DNA of 55,935 nt from an uncultured Bacilli bacterium (lineage in GTDB: Bacteria; Bacillota_I; Bacilli_A; RF39; UBA660). The notes beneath the pieces are model-generated. The model searched no databases and was not told the origin of the DNA. It saw nothing but the letters and a program-made list of their open reading frames with translations. Where the stretch lies: assembly GCA_944363635.1 (NCBI GenBank), contig CALVUP010000010.1, positions 1-55,935 of the forward strand, given 5' to 3'. The translations under genes and the position numbers were made by a program. Positions 26,878 through 34,721 of this stretch are shown piece after piece. Numbering within the stretch: position 1 is the first letter of the stretch; each line of letters starts with the position of its first letter.

Positions 26878-27514
26878 ATGGCTAAGGCCCCTATTAAACC
26901 ACAAAAAAGGGGGATATAAGCTTCTTTTTTTTGTTACATATATAATGAATCATTCTAATGAGAAATGTCTCTTATTTAAGATATTAAGGATATATAAATA
27001 GATAGGATAGATTTTTATGAGAAAAGCTCAAAGAATAAAATTTACTAAATAGATAATCATAAGTTATTATATATATGTATGTAGTATATAATATAAACAT
27101 ATATAAATCTAATTATCATTTATAACATTAAAATTATTCATTTAGGATGAAGAACTATTCCTTTAATTTATTATTTTATTCAACTTCCTATAATTGATAT
27201 TATGTTAACTTCTATTTTTTTGTTAAAGAAGATCGATATATATATTATAATAAATAGTACATCTCCTATAATTTATATTTATCCTATTAATAGTTATTTA
27301 TATTATTACAATTTATATATTATTGCTTTACAATACACTTATATATTTTTATTGTTTGATTCTGTTTTTTTATAAAATTTCCTATCTTATTTCTATTTTT
27401 TAATAATTATAGTTTATCGTTATGTATGTATATATTATTATGAAGATAACTATTTATATGTTTCTGTTCTTACTTTCTATCTCCCCTACTTAATCCAAAT
27501 AATAGGGGATTTAT
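26878..27514. other. AT-rich convergent intergenic region around the dif-like site
   Basis: About 640 bases with no credible gene on either strand: stops are dense, and no ribosome-binding site precedes an ORF over 20 codons. Most of it is A/T. The only GC-rich patches are two similar hairpin-like segments near its two ends (26888-26915 and 27483-27510). The dif-like site lies roughly in the middle. Gene direction switches from + on the left to - on the right across this gap. Confidence 0.8.
27183..27210. other. dif-like chromosome dimer resolution site
   Basis: Arms ACTTCCTATAA and TTATGTTAACT flank a 6-base centre TTGATA. From memory, Bacillus subtilis dif has arms ACTTCCTAGAA and TTATGTAAACT around TATATA; 24 of 28 positions agree and the 11-6-11 layout is kept. 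The arms show the partial inverted symmetry expected for two Xer subunits. Its place, alone in an AT-rich gap exactly where gene direction reverses and 1.5 kb from a Xer gene, fits the replication terminus. Confidence 0.88.
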
Positions 27515-27518
27515 AAAA

Positions 27519-27546
27519 AAGATTCCTAAGTATGATTAGGAATCTT
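27519..27546 (-). terminator. Rho-independent terminator of the xer-deoB transcript
   Basis: An 11-bp perfect stem (AAGATTCCTAA with TTAGGAATCTT), 6-base loop, and six T's on the - strand side (27515-27520). It overlaps the deoB stop codon. Confidence 0.9.
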
Positions 27547-28711
27547 ATTCTAATTTATCTAAAAAACTTTCTCCAATTTCGGGTTTTTCTAAATCAAAGT
27601 TATCTGCGATAGAAGCACCAATATCCGCAAGTGTATTTAATGGTTCTAAACGTTTTGGATCTTTAAAGTTTCTACAATAGATCATAACGGGTACATTTTC
27701 TCTTGTATGAGAAAATCCATTAAAGGTTGGATCATTTCCATGATCTGCTGTAATAATTAATAGATCATCCATATTTAATTTATTTAAAATTAAAGGGATT
27801 TCTACATCTAGATCTTCAATTAATCTGGCTTCTTCTTCAATATTTCTTAAATGGCCTTGATAATCAAATTCATTTAAATTTGCAAAACATAAACCAGTAA
27901 AGTTTTTATCCATAATATCCGTTAATTTGTTTACAACTTCTAGGTTAGTTGTTGCTTTAATTTTTTTAGTAATCCCCTCCCCGTCAAATATTTCATCAAT
28001 TTTACCAATAGAGATTACATTATAATTCTTTTCTTTTAAATCATCCAATACAGATTTTTTAGGTGGTTTTAAAGCAAAATCTTTTCGATCATTGGTTCTT
28101 TTGAATTTACCTGGTTTTCCAGTAAACGGTCTAGCGATTACTCGACTAACCATCCATTCTTCTTTCATAGAAGTAACTTTTCGAACCGCTTCACACACTC
28201 TATATAAAATATTAACTGGTATGACATCTTCGTGAGCGGCAATTTGAATATTTGAATCAAAGGAAGTATAAACGATAAAAGATCCTTCCTGCATTTCTTC
28301 TTCTCCTAATTCATTAATAATTTCATTGCTATTTACTGCTTTATTTCCAATGACTTTGCGTTTGGTCATTTGTTCAATACCTTTAATAAGCTCCATAGGA
28401 ATTCCACTTTCTGAGAAGGATTTAAATTCTTTATCATTTTTAATTCCTACCATTTCATAATGTCCATTTAAAGTATCTTTCCCCTTATTATTAGGTTTTG
28501 CGATAGTATAATAAGCTTCCACATCGTTATTTTCTTCCATGGTAATCGTACTTAAAAATCCTAATTTTTTTAAATTGGGTACAAATAAATCATAATTATC
28601 TTTAATATGACCTAAAGTATTGGATCCTACATCGTTATACTCAGAAGCATCACTTGCTTCCCCTACTCCTAATGAATCGAGTACCACTAAAAAAATTCTT
28701 TTATATTTCAT
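27545..28711 (-). CDS. deoB: Phosphopentomutase
   Basis: 388 residues of the alkaline-phosphatase superfamily. The metal-binding Asp12 lies in LVVLDSLGVGEASDA, and the second metal site in ITADHGNDPTFNGFSHTRE. It interconverts ribose 1-phosphate or deoxyribose 1-phosphate with the 5-phosphates during nucleoside salvage. The gene follows the Xer gene by 11 bases, the same pairing as xerD-drm in Bacillus. A purine nucleoside phosphorylase gene, the usual third member, is absent here because the dif region follows. Confidence 0.95.
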   Translation of the reverse strand: MKYKRIFLVVLDSLGVGEASDASEYNDVGSNTLGHIKDNYDLFVPNLKKLGFLSTITMEENNDVEAYYTIAKPNNKGKDTLNGHYEMVGIKNDKEFKSFSESGIPMELIKGIEQMTKRKVIGNKAVNSNEIINELGEEEMQEGSFIVYTSFDSNIQIAAHEDVIPVNILYRVCEAVRKVTSMKEEWMVSRVIARPFTGKPGKFKRTNDRKDFALKPPKKSVLDDLKEKNYNVISIGKIDEIFDGEGITKKIKATTNLEVVNKLTDIMDKNFTGLCFANLNEFDYQGHLRNIEEEARLIEDLDVEIPLILNKLNMDDLLIITADHGNDPTFNGFSHTRENVPVMIYCRNFKDPKRLEPLNTLADIGASIADNFDLEKPEIGESFLDKLE

Positions 28712-28722
28712 ATTTTCACTCC

Positions 28723-29610
28723 TTATTTATGATCACGAGGATGATATTTTTGATATTCTTCCTTAATTTTATCTCTTGTGATATGCGTATATATTTTTGT
28801 AGTTGCAATATCACTATGTCCCAACATCAATTGGATACTTCTAAGATCCGCCCCATAATTTAATAAGTGGGTCGCAAAAGAATGTCTTAATGTATGGGGT
28901 GATATATTTTCGTTAAGTCCTTTTTCTTTTAACAATTTTTTTAATATTTTAAAAAATCCTTGTCGCGTCATTGCTTTTCCATGATTATTTAAGAATAAAG
29001 CTTCTGTTGCTGTGTTTTTTAATAACTGATGACGAAGGTCTAAATATTCTTTTAAATAAACCATTGTATATTCTCCGATAGGAACAATGCGTTCTTTATT
29101 TCCTTTTCCTATTAATCGAATTACACAATTTTCTAAATCAATGGAATGAAGAGTCAAACAAACGAGTTCGCTTACTCTAATTCCTGTTGCATATAATAAT
29201 TCTAACATAGCTTTGTTTCTAGAGTCAAATTCGTTATGTATTTGAATATCTAATAGTTTAGCAACTTCTTCTATGGACATGACTTGTGGTAATTTTTTTC
29301 TTAATTTTGGTCTTTCTATATTTTCAGAGACATCTATTTTAATTCGATTTTCCTTTACTAGATATTTATGAAATGTTTTTATAGCTGTTAGTTTTCTTGC
29401 TAAAGTCGTACTGGTTTCTTTTTCATTGGTTAAAAACATTAAATAATCCTTAATATCCTCTTGTTTTACTTTATCCCATGTATTTATATGTCTTTTATTT
29501 AAAAAAGCTTTATAAGCCATTAAATCGCTTTTATACGATGCTTTTGTATTTTCAGATAAACCTTTTTCATAAGAAATATAATCCATATAATCTAGTATAT
29601 CATTCTCCAT
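28723..29610 (-). CDS. xerD: Tyrosine recombinase XerD/XerC
   Basis: 295 residues. An N-terminal SAM-like core-binding domain (1-100) precedes the catalytic domain with Arg145, Lys169, His239, Arg242, His265 and nucleophile Tyr274 (GIRVSELV, PHTLRHSFATHLL, LGHSDIATTKIYTH). It resolves chromosome dimers at dif with FtsK/SpoIIIE and usually a second Xer protein, which is not in this window. I choose XerD over XerC because deoB follows, as in Bacillus. A promoter TTGTAA-N17-TATAAT lies just upstream and the start follows AGGTGAT. The dif-like site is 1.5 kb downstream. Confidence 0.9.
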   Translation of the reverse strand: MENDILDYMDYISYEKGLSENTKASYKSDLMAYKAFLNKRHINTWDKVKQEDIKDYLMFLTNEKETSTTLARKLTAIKTFHKYLVKENRIKIDVSENIERPKLRKKLPQVMSIEEVAKLLDIQIHNEFDSRNKAMLELLYATGIRVSELVCLTLHSIDLENCVIRLIGKGNKERIVPIGEYTMVYLKEYLDLRHQLLKNTATEALFLNNHGKAMTRQGFFKILKKLLKEKGLNENISPHTLRHSFATHLLNYGADLRSIQLMLGHSDIATTKIYTHITRDKIKEEYQKYHPRDHK

Positions 29611-29656
29611 AGAATCACCTACTACTTATTATAAAACAAAAGACTAATTTTTACAA

Positions 29657-29917
29657 TTAGCCCCTTTTAAATAAACGTTTTACTAATATAAGATTTTCTT
29701 TTCTTATACTATGAAGCGCATCCATATTCTCTATAAGACATTTTTTACTTTCTTCATAAAAGTCAGTATGCATAATAAGTTGATATTTTTTTCTTAAAAA
29801 AGAACTGTTTTGCATAATGGTACCTATCATTATATTGCGAATATAAATTCTATTTTCTTTTTGCAAATAAACCGTAAACTTTCTATTGATTCTTATATCT
29901 TTATTAAATTGATTCAT
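29657..29917 (-). CDS. Hypothetical protein, 86 residues
   Basis: A basic protein I do not recognise, with no membrane helix. It is supported by a strong AAAGGAGA ribosome-binding site 6 bases before the ATG and a hairpin with a T-rich tail after the stop (about 29645-29665). It lies 46 bases downstream of the two overlapping small ORFs and probably shares their transcript. Confidence 0.6.
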   Translation of the reverse strand: MNQFNKDIRINRKFTVYLQKENRIYIRNIMIGTIMQNSSFLRKKYQLIMHTDFYEESKKCLIENMDALHSIRKENLILVKRLFKRG

Positions 29918-29963
29918 AATTCTATCTCCTTTATATAAAAATATTTTTACGACTCTTACAGCT

Positions 29964-30146
29964 TTACTTAAAATACGTATCTCTTATTTTTATTAAACGT
30001 TTGGCTTCTTTTTGGTCGGCGTTGGCTTTTATTTTTGAGTCTTCCCTAAATTGTTCTTCGTAAGATCTCCATCTTTCTTGATCTGTGCGTTCTATTCTTA
30101 AACACATTTGCTGCCAAGCAAGTGAATCGATTGTTTTTTCTTCCAT
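29964..30146 (-). CDS. Small ORF, possibly the -1 frameshift extension of the gene before it
   Basis: 60 codons rich in Glu, Lys, Arg and Gln (helical, soluble; SLAWQQMCLRIERTDQERW). Its ATG has no clear ribosome-binding site and lies 48 bases inside the 3' end of the 30098-30355 ORF, in its -1 frame. Either it is translated by coupling from that gene, or ribosomes slip on an A-AAA-AAA heptamer just before it and make one joined protein of about 130 residues. A single-base assembly error would look the same. Confidence 0.5.
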   Translation of the reverse strand: MEEKTIDSLAWQQMCLRIERTDQERWRSYEEQFREDSKIKANADQKEAKRLIKIRDTYFK

Positions 30147-30355
30147 ATTGGTTTTTTTGCAACTTGAATCTCTTTTTCTAATTTTTGTATCTCACGATTT
30201 AAATCTGCAATTTTTTGATCAATCTGGCGAATATTTTCTTCACTTTCTACACAAAACGTATGATGTTTCTTATGTAGTTTTACACGTCTGTTGATTGCTT
30301 GATTTACTTTTTCGTAGAGATATCCTTGCTTTAACAGTGTTTCCTTCTTTATCAT
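30098..30355 (-). CDS. Hypothetical coiled-coil protein, 85 residues
   Basis: Preceded by a strong AAGGAGG site 6 bases before the ATG and a TATAAT element further upstream, divergent from rarA. Residues 43-66 form a likely coiled coil (IRQIDQKIADLNREIQKLEK). The last 17 residues after the A-rich heptamer at 30152-30158 are basic and less ordered, unlike the regular helix before them. That fits the idea that the natural product continues in the -1 frame. Function unknown. Confidence 0.6.
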   Translation of the reverse strand: MIKKETLLKQGYLYEKVNQAINRRVKLHKKHHTFCVESEENIRQIDQKIADLNREIQKLEKEIQVAKKPIWKKKQSIHLLGSKCV

Positions 30356-30441
30356 ATTTTTCCTCCTTAAATATGATCTATATTATATACTATACTTAAT
30401 ACTTTGGCAAATCTATGATAAAATAGAATTAGGTGATAAAT

Positions 30442-31656
30442 ATGGATAAACCTTTAGCAGTAAAACTTCGTCCAAATTCTTTAAAGGAAGTTGTTGGGCA
30501 AACACATTTAATCGGAAAGGACAAAGTATTAACGAATTTGGTTCATAACAAGAAATTATTTTCTATGATTCTTTATGGACCACCAGGTATTGGAAAAACT
30601 TCGATTGCAAGTGCTCTTGTTCATGATTTAGGGGTACGTTATCGTATGCTTAATGCTGTAAGCAATAATAAAAAAGATTTCGATATTGTTGTTGAAGAAG
30701 CAAAAATGTATGATGGTCTTGTTTTAATCATGGATGAAATTCATCGATTAAATAAAGATAAGCAGGATTTACTTCTTCCTAATATTGAATCCGGGTTGAT
30801 TACATTAATTGGTATGACGACTTCGAATCCTTATCATGCGATTAATCCAGCTATTAGGAGTCGTTGTCAGTTGTTTGAACTAAAACCTTTAACGGAAGAA
30901 GAAATCAAGGAAGGAATCGAAAGAGCCATTCATAGTGAATATTTGGAAGGCATTGCAATCGATCAGGAATCTATTGATTATCTTGCAAGTGTTTCTGCAA
31001 GTGATTTAAGATATGCCTATAATTTATTAGAAGTTGCGTATTATTCTTTTAATAAAAAGATTACACTTGAAAAATTAAAAAGCATTAACAACACAACCAA
31101 CTTTTTTCATGATAAAAATGAAGATGGATATTACGAAGTCTTATCAGCTTTCCAAAAATCCATTCGTGGTAGTGATGTAGATGCTTCCCTACACTATTTG
31201 GCTCGGTTATTGGAAGGTGGCGACTTAGATAGCCTATTTCGTAGAATGAGTGTGATTGCTTATGAAGATATTTCTTTAGCTAATCCTTCCATTGGTCCTA
31301 AAGTAGAAGCAGCAATAAGACTTTCAGAGCGTGTTGGTATGCCAGAAGCTCGTATTATTCTTGCAAATGTTGTTATTGAAATGGCTTTATCTCCAAAAAG
31401 TAATTCTGCTGTTATTGCCATTGATAAAGCATTAGAAGATATCCACTCTGGTAGATGCGGACGAGTCCCTAAACACATTATCAATCATAATCCAGACTAT
31501 AAATATCCGCATAATTATCCAGGACATTATGTTAAACAACAATACCTACCAGATAATTTAAAAAACAAAAAATACTATACCCCTAATACTATAGGATATG
31601 AAAGCAATCTGAAAACTATTTATGATAAAATAGAAAAATTAAAAAAGGATGTTTAA
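30442..31656 (+). CDS. rarA: Replication-associated recombination protein A (AAA+ ATPase)
   Basis: 404 residues. An AAA+ domain has Walker A GPPGIGKTS, Walker B LIMDEIH and the sensor/Arg-finger region TTSNPYHAINPAIRSRC. The C-terminal MgsA/WRNIP1 oligomerisation part has YEDISLANP, VPKHIINHN and YPHNYPGHYVKQQYLP. It acts at stalled replication forks together with SSB. The GTG at 30433 is part of AGGTGAT, so I start at ATG 30442; an extended -10 (TGATAAAAT) is just upstream. It is one of the few + strand genes right of the dif-like site, so it is read against the presumed replication direction. Confidence 0.93.
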   Translation: MDKPLAVKLRPNSLKEVVGQTHLIGKDKVLTNLVHNKKLFSMILYGPPGIGKTSIASALVHDLGVRYRMLNAVSNNKKDFDIVVEEAKMYDGLVLIMDEIHRLNKDKQDLLLPNIESGLITLIGMTTSNPYHAINPAIRSRCQLFELKPLTEEEIKEGIERAIHSEYLEGIAIDQESIDYLASVSASDLRYAYNLLEVAYYSFNKKITLEKLKSINNTTNFFHDKNEDGYYEVLSAFQKSIRGSDVDASLHYLARLLEGGDLDSLFRRMSVIAYEDISLANPSIGPKVEAAIRLSERVGMPEARIILANVVIEMALSPKSNSAVIAIDKALEDIHSGRCGRVPKHIINHNPDYKYPHNYPGHYVKQQYLPDNLKNKKYYTPNTIGYESNLKTIYDKIEKLKKDV

Positions 31657-31668
31657 TCCTTTTTATTT
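31642..31668. terminator. Bidirectional terminator between rarA and tdk
   Basis: A 9-bp stem (AAAAAGGAT with ATCCTTTTT) with a 5-base loop overlaps the 3' ends of both converging genes, with T-rich tails in either direction. Confidence 0.85.
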
Positions 31669-32235
31669 TTGATATTTGTAATAACAATTCGGACAAAGTG
31701 CTTCATAAGTAATCGCATCTTTCCCATCGATGGCGACTTGATTTCCATCAAAAACAGGGACACCATTTATTTTTCTTAAATTAAACATCGCTTTACGACC
31801 ACATTTGCATATTGTTTTCATCTCTTCTATTTTATGTGCTATTTCTAATAATCTTGTGGATCCTTCAAAGCCATTGGTTAAAAAGTCTGTTCGAAGTCCA
31901 TAGCAAATAACTGGAATATTATATTCTACTACAATATGCATTAATTGATCCACTTGCTTTCTTGTTAGAAATTGCGCTTCATCGATAAAAATGCAATTGA
32001 CATCTAAATTTTTTTCTTTTACATATTCTAATACATCTTCATCTCTTTTTATTAGATGATCTACTTTTCTTTTTAGACCAATTCTAGAAACAATACATTT
32101 CTCTCCTTTGGAATCAACGGATGGTTTAAATACAGCAACTTTCATACCTCTTTCTTCGTAATTATAGGCAGCCTGTAATAAAAGAGCCGTTTTTCCACTA
32201 TTCATCGAACCATATCTAAAAAACAACTTTGCCAC
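31663..32235 (-). CDS. tdk: Thymidine kinase
   Basis: 190 residues of the bacterial type II kind: P-loop GSMNSGKT at the N-terminus, Walker B-like IFIDEAQFL, and a structural zinc site from two Cys pairs (CKCGRK and CPNCYY). It phosphorylates thymidine with ATP for salvage. It starts with GTG after GGGAAGTGG. A promoter TTGTGT-N17-TATACT (32259-32287) lies upstream, so it is transcribed alone. With deoB it gives this stretch a nucleoside-salvage flavour. Confidence 0.95.
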   Translation of the reverse strand: MAKLFFRYGSMNSGKTALLLQAAYNYEERGMKVAVFKPSVDSKGEKCIVSRIGLKRKVDHLIKRDEDVLEYVKEKNLDVNCIFIDEAQFLTRKQVDQLMHIVVEYNIPVICYGLRTDFLTNGFEGSTRLLEIAHKIEEMKTICKCGRKAMFNLRKINGVPVFDGNQVAIDGKDAITYEALCPNCYYKYQK

Positions 32236-32258
32236 TTTACCACTTCCCTACTATACTT

Positions 32259-32287
32259 AGTATAAAAGAGGAAGTAGAAAAACACAA
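32259..32287 (-). promoter_or_regulatory. Sigma-A promoter for tdk
   Basis: On the - strand TTGTGT (32282-32287), 17 bases, TATACT (32259-32264). The -10 is part of a short palindrome (TATACTAAGTATA) that could bind a regulator. Confidence 0.7.
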
Positions 32288-32307
32288 TATGAAATACAAA
32301 AATTTAC

Positions 32308-32338
32308 AAAAAAAGAACAATCCTAATGATTGTTCTTT
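32308..32338 (-). terminator. Terminator of the heat-shock operon
   Basis: An 11-bp stem (AAAGAACAATC with GATTGTTCTTT) followed on the - strand by a T run. It overlaps the dnaJ stop codon. Confidence 0.88.
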
Positions 32339-33441
32339 GTAAATTTGTCAAACTTGTCAATCGTACTGTTTTTTAAATCGGTTTTGTTTAATTTTTCAAA
32401 TAATTGTTTTTGTTCTCTTGATAATTTTTTAGGCATTACAATCTTCATGACAGCGTACATATCGCCTTTATGTCTATCATGCTCATTATTAACGCCTCTA
32501 CCTTTGATACGATGTTTATCGCCATCATTCGTACCAGCAGGAATTGTTAATCTTACATTTCCATCTAAAGTTGGGATTTCTTTTTTACAACCTAAAGCAG
32601 CTTCAGCAATCGTTAGTGGAACTTCTAAATAAATATCGTCATCGTTTCTAATATAATAATCATGTTCTTCGACTACAAACTCTAAGTATAAGTCCCCATT
32701 TGCTCCTCCGTTGCTTCCAGCGCTTCCTTTTCCAGGAATTCTTAGACGATCTCCATTATCTACACCACTTGGTATGGTAACTGTAATGGTTTTGTTTCGT
32801 TTAATTTTTCCTTTTCCTTTACATGTAGAACATGTATGTTTATAAGTTACTCCTTTTCCTTTACAAGTAGGACAAGTGGTTTTTGATAAGAAAGAACCAA
32901 ACATCGTATTTTGTTGCGTAGTAATCGTTCCACTACCATGACAATTTTCACAAGTTTGTTCTCCTGTTCCACCTTTTCCATCACAATCACTACAATTTTC
33001 AACAACATCTAAATTAATATCTTCTTTACAGCCATATACCGCCTCTTCAAAAGAAAGTTTCATACGCATAAGACGGTCTGAGCCACGAGTCGCACGGTTG
33101 GTTCTAGATCCGCCTCCAAAGGAAGAGCCAAAACCAAAGGAAGATCCAAATAAATTATCAAAAATATCTGAAAAATCGAATCCAGAGAAATCATATCCAC
33201 CTGCTGCCCCTGAGCCATTAGAGAATGCGGCATGACCGAACTGATCGTATTGTTTTCTTCTGTTTTCATCAGAAAGTACAGCGTAAGCTTCTTGAACTTC
33301 CTTAAATTTTTCTTCTGCATCTGGTTCTTTACATACATCTGGATGGTATTTTTTAGCTAGTTTACGAAAAGCTCTTTTAATTTCGTCTGCAGAAGCGTTT
33401 TTATCTACCCCTAAGACCTCATAATAATCACGTTTTTCCAT
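32323..33441 (-). CDS. dnaJ: Chaperone DnaJ (Hsp40)
   Basis: 372 residues, class A. The J domain has His33-Pro34-Asp35; a Gly/Phe/Ser-rich linker follows (about 75-115); then four CxxCxGxG zinc motifs ([32 protein letters not shown]) and the C-terminal substrate domains. It delivers substrates to DnaK and stimulates its ATPase. Its ribosome-binding site AGGTGA contains the stop codon of tldE, five bases upstream, so the two are translationally coupled. dnaJ is normally next to dnaK; here tldD and tldE separate them. Confidence 0.97.
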   Translation of the reverse strand: MEKRDYYEVLGVDKNASADEIKRAFRKLAKKYHPDVCKEPDAEEKFKEVQEAYAVLSDENRRKQYDQFGHAAFSNGSGAAGGYDFSGFDFSDIFDNLFGSSFGFGSSFGGGSRTNRATRGSDRLMRMKLSFEEAVYGCKEDINLDVVENCSDCDGKGGTGEQTCENCHGSGTITTQQNTMFGSFLSKTTCPTCKGKGVTYKHTCSTCKGKGKIKRNKTITVTIPSGVDNGDRLRIPGKGSAGSNGGANGDLYLEFVVEEHDYYIRNDDDIYLEVPLTIAEAALGCKKEIPTLDGNVRLTIPAGTNDGDKHRIKGRGVNNEHDRHKGDMYAVMKIVMPKKLSREQKQLFEKLNKTDLKNSTIDKFDKFTKNNH

Positions 33442-33446
33442 TTACA

Positions 33447-34721
33447 TCACCTCGAATCTTTATTTCCAACAATCTTAATATTATCTATAAGCATGGATAC
33501 TCCTGCACAAGTTTGATCATTCATCTCTATATCATTTCCTATCTCAATTACATTATTAAATAATTCAAAAAGAGAAGTAGATAAGATAATCATATTTAAG
33601 TGCTTTTTCTTTTTTCCTTCTTTTACTAAATATCCTTCTGCCATAACAGAAATTTCTCCAGTTGTTTTATTAATACCCGCAAAAAGTGCTTGTATATTTT
33701 CAATAAATATACCTTCCTTTAGTTTTTGCATCAAATCATCAAAACTAGCATTACCAGGTTTAATGTATAAATTTCTTACTCCATCACTATTTCCTGTTGA
33801 AGCAACTTTATCTTCGCTTGCACTTTTTTTATTATATAATTTTGTTATAAATTTACCATCTTTAACAATTTCTTTATAATATGTTTTTACACCTTCCGAA
33901 TCAAATAAAGTAGTTCCTAGTAACTTTTCATTTGTAGGGTCTTCTATTATATTTATTTTATTTGAAAAAATTTGTGTATTAAATTTATCCCATAGTAAAG
34001 AAGTATGTTTATTTATATCTTCCGCAAAAAAGGCAAAGGAAAAATAATTTAATAATTTTCGAACACAGGTATTTGATAAAATAATCTTATAATTATCTGT
34101 TTTCACACTTTCTTCCGTTAATTTATCTTTAAATGTAGCAATTTCTTCTTCTAATTTTTCTTTAAATTTTTTAATATCATATTTTTTAAAACTAAAATCA
34201 AAAGATGAAGTTTTCCTAATACCACCTTTTAATAAAATAGCTTGTACAGAAAAATTATGCAAAGCATTTTTATCTTTTATATCGATGGTATCGTTCATAA
34301 TGCTTTTTTCAGTACAATCATAGATATATTCAATTTTTAAATCATGTATTTCTTCATGTTTTTCGGCAAGAGAATATAAATCGAACAAATCATTTGTTAT
34401 CTGTTGTACACTTACTTCTGTATCTATAAAATTTTTACAAGCCAAAGCTTCATCTGCGAAAGACGTTTTATCTTCAACATCAAGCATTTCATAATTTTCT
34501 TTAATCAGTGAAATAAGTTTTTCACTATCAATATAATCTGTATAAAGTTTAATGACTTTGTTTTTATAAATCGCTTTTATTGTGTATTTTTTGGTAACTG
34601 ATGTATTTGTACTTTCTACTTTTTTATTTCTTGTTTTTACTTGGATGGTCTTGTTATTCGTTGTAAAAACTTCAACCAAAATGTCCTCTGTTTTCGCTTT
34701 TTCAATGAATTCCTTTATCAT
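33447..34721 (-). CDS. tldE: TldE/PmbA-type subunit of the TldD/E metalloprotease
   Basis: 424 residues resembling PmbA/TldE. It lacks the HExxxH zinc motif carried by its partner, as expected for the regulatory subunit. Family traces are ILVEVFTTNN near the start, DSEGVKTYYKEIVKDGK and GNSDGVRNLYIKPGNASF. TldD/E opens a narrow cavity that degrades unfolded short peptides, and in some bacteria trims ribosomal peptide precursors. Its ATG overlaps the tldD stop by four bases (ATGA). Confidence 0.87.
   Translation of the reverse strand: MIKEFIEKAKTEDILVEVFTTNNKTIQVKTRNKKVESTNTSVTKKYTIKAIYKNKVIKLYTDYIDSEKLISLIKENYEMLDVEDKTSFADEALACKNFIDTEVSVQQITNDLFDLYSLAEKHEEIHDLKIEYIYDCTEKSIMNDTIDIKDKNALHNFSVQAILLKGGIRKTSSFDFSFKKYDIKKFKEKLEEEIATFKDKLTEESVKTDNYKIILSNTCVRKLLNYFSFAFFAEDINKHTSLLWDKFNTQIFSNKINIIEDPTNEKLLGTTLFDSEGVKTYYKEIVKDGKFITKLYNKKSASEDKVASTGNSDGVRNLYIKPGNASFDDLMQKLKEGIFIENIQALFAGINKTTGEISVMAEGYLVKEGKKKKHLNMIILSTSLFELFNNVIEIGNDIEMNDQTCAGVSMLIDNIKIVGNKDSR

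Noticed and set aside
27136..27198. A short ORF starting ATGAAGAAC in the AT-rich gap
   Set aside because: It has only about 16 codons, lacks a ribosome-binding site and runs into the dif-like site.
26878..27514. Origin of replication or decayed gene in the AT-rich gap
   Set aside because: No DnaA-box cluster and no remnant of a protein were seen; gene directions converge here, which fits a terminus and not an origin.
28723..29610. Integrase of a mobile element
   Set aside because: The protein has the housekeeping Xer length and motifs, is coupled to deoB and has no attachment repeats, tRNA or element genes next to it.
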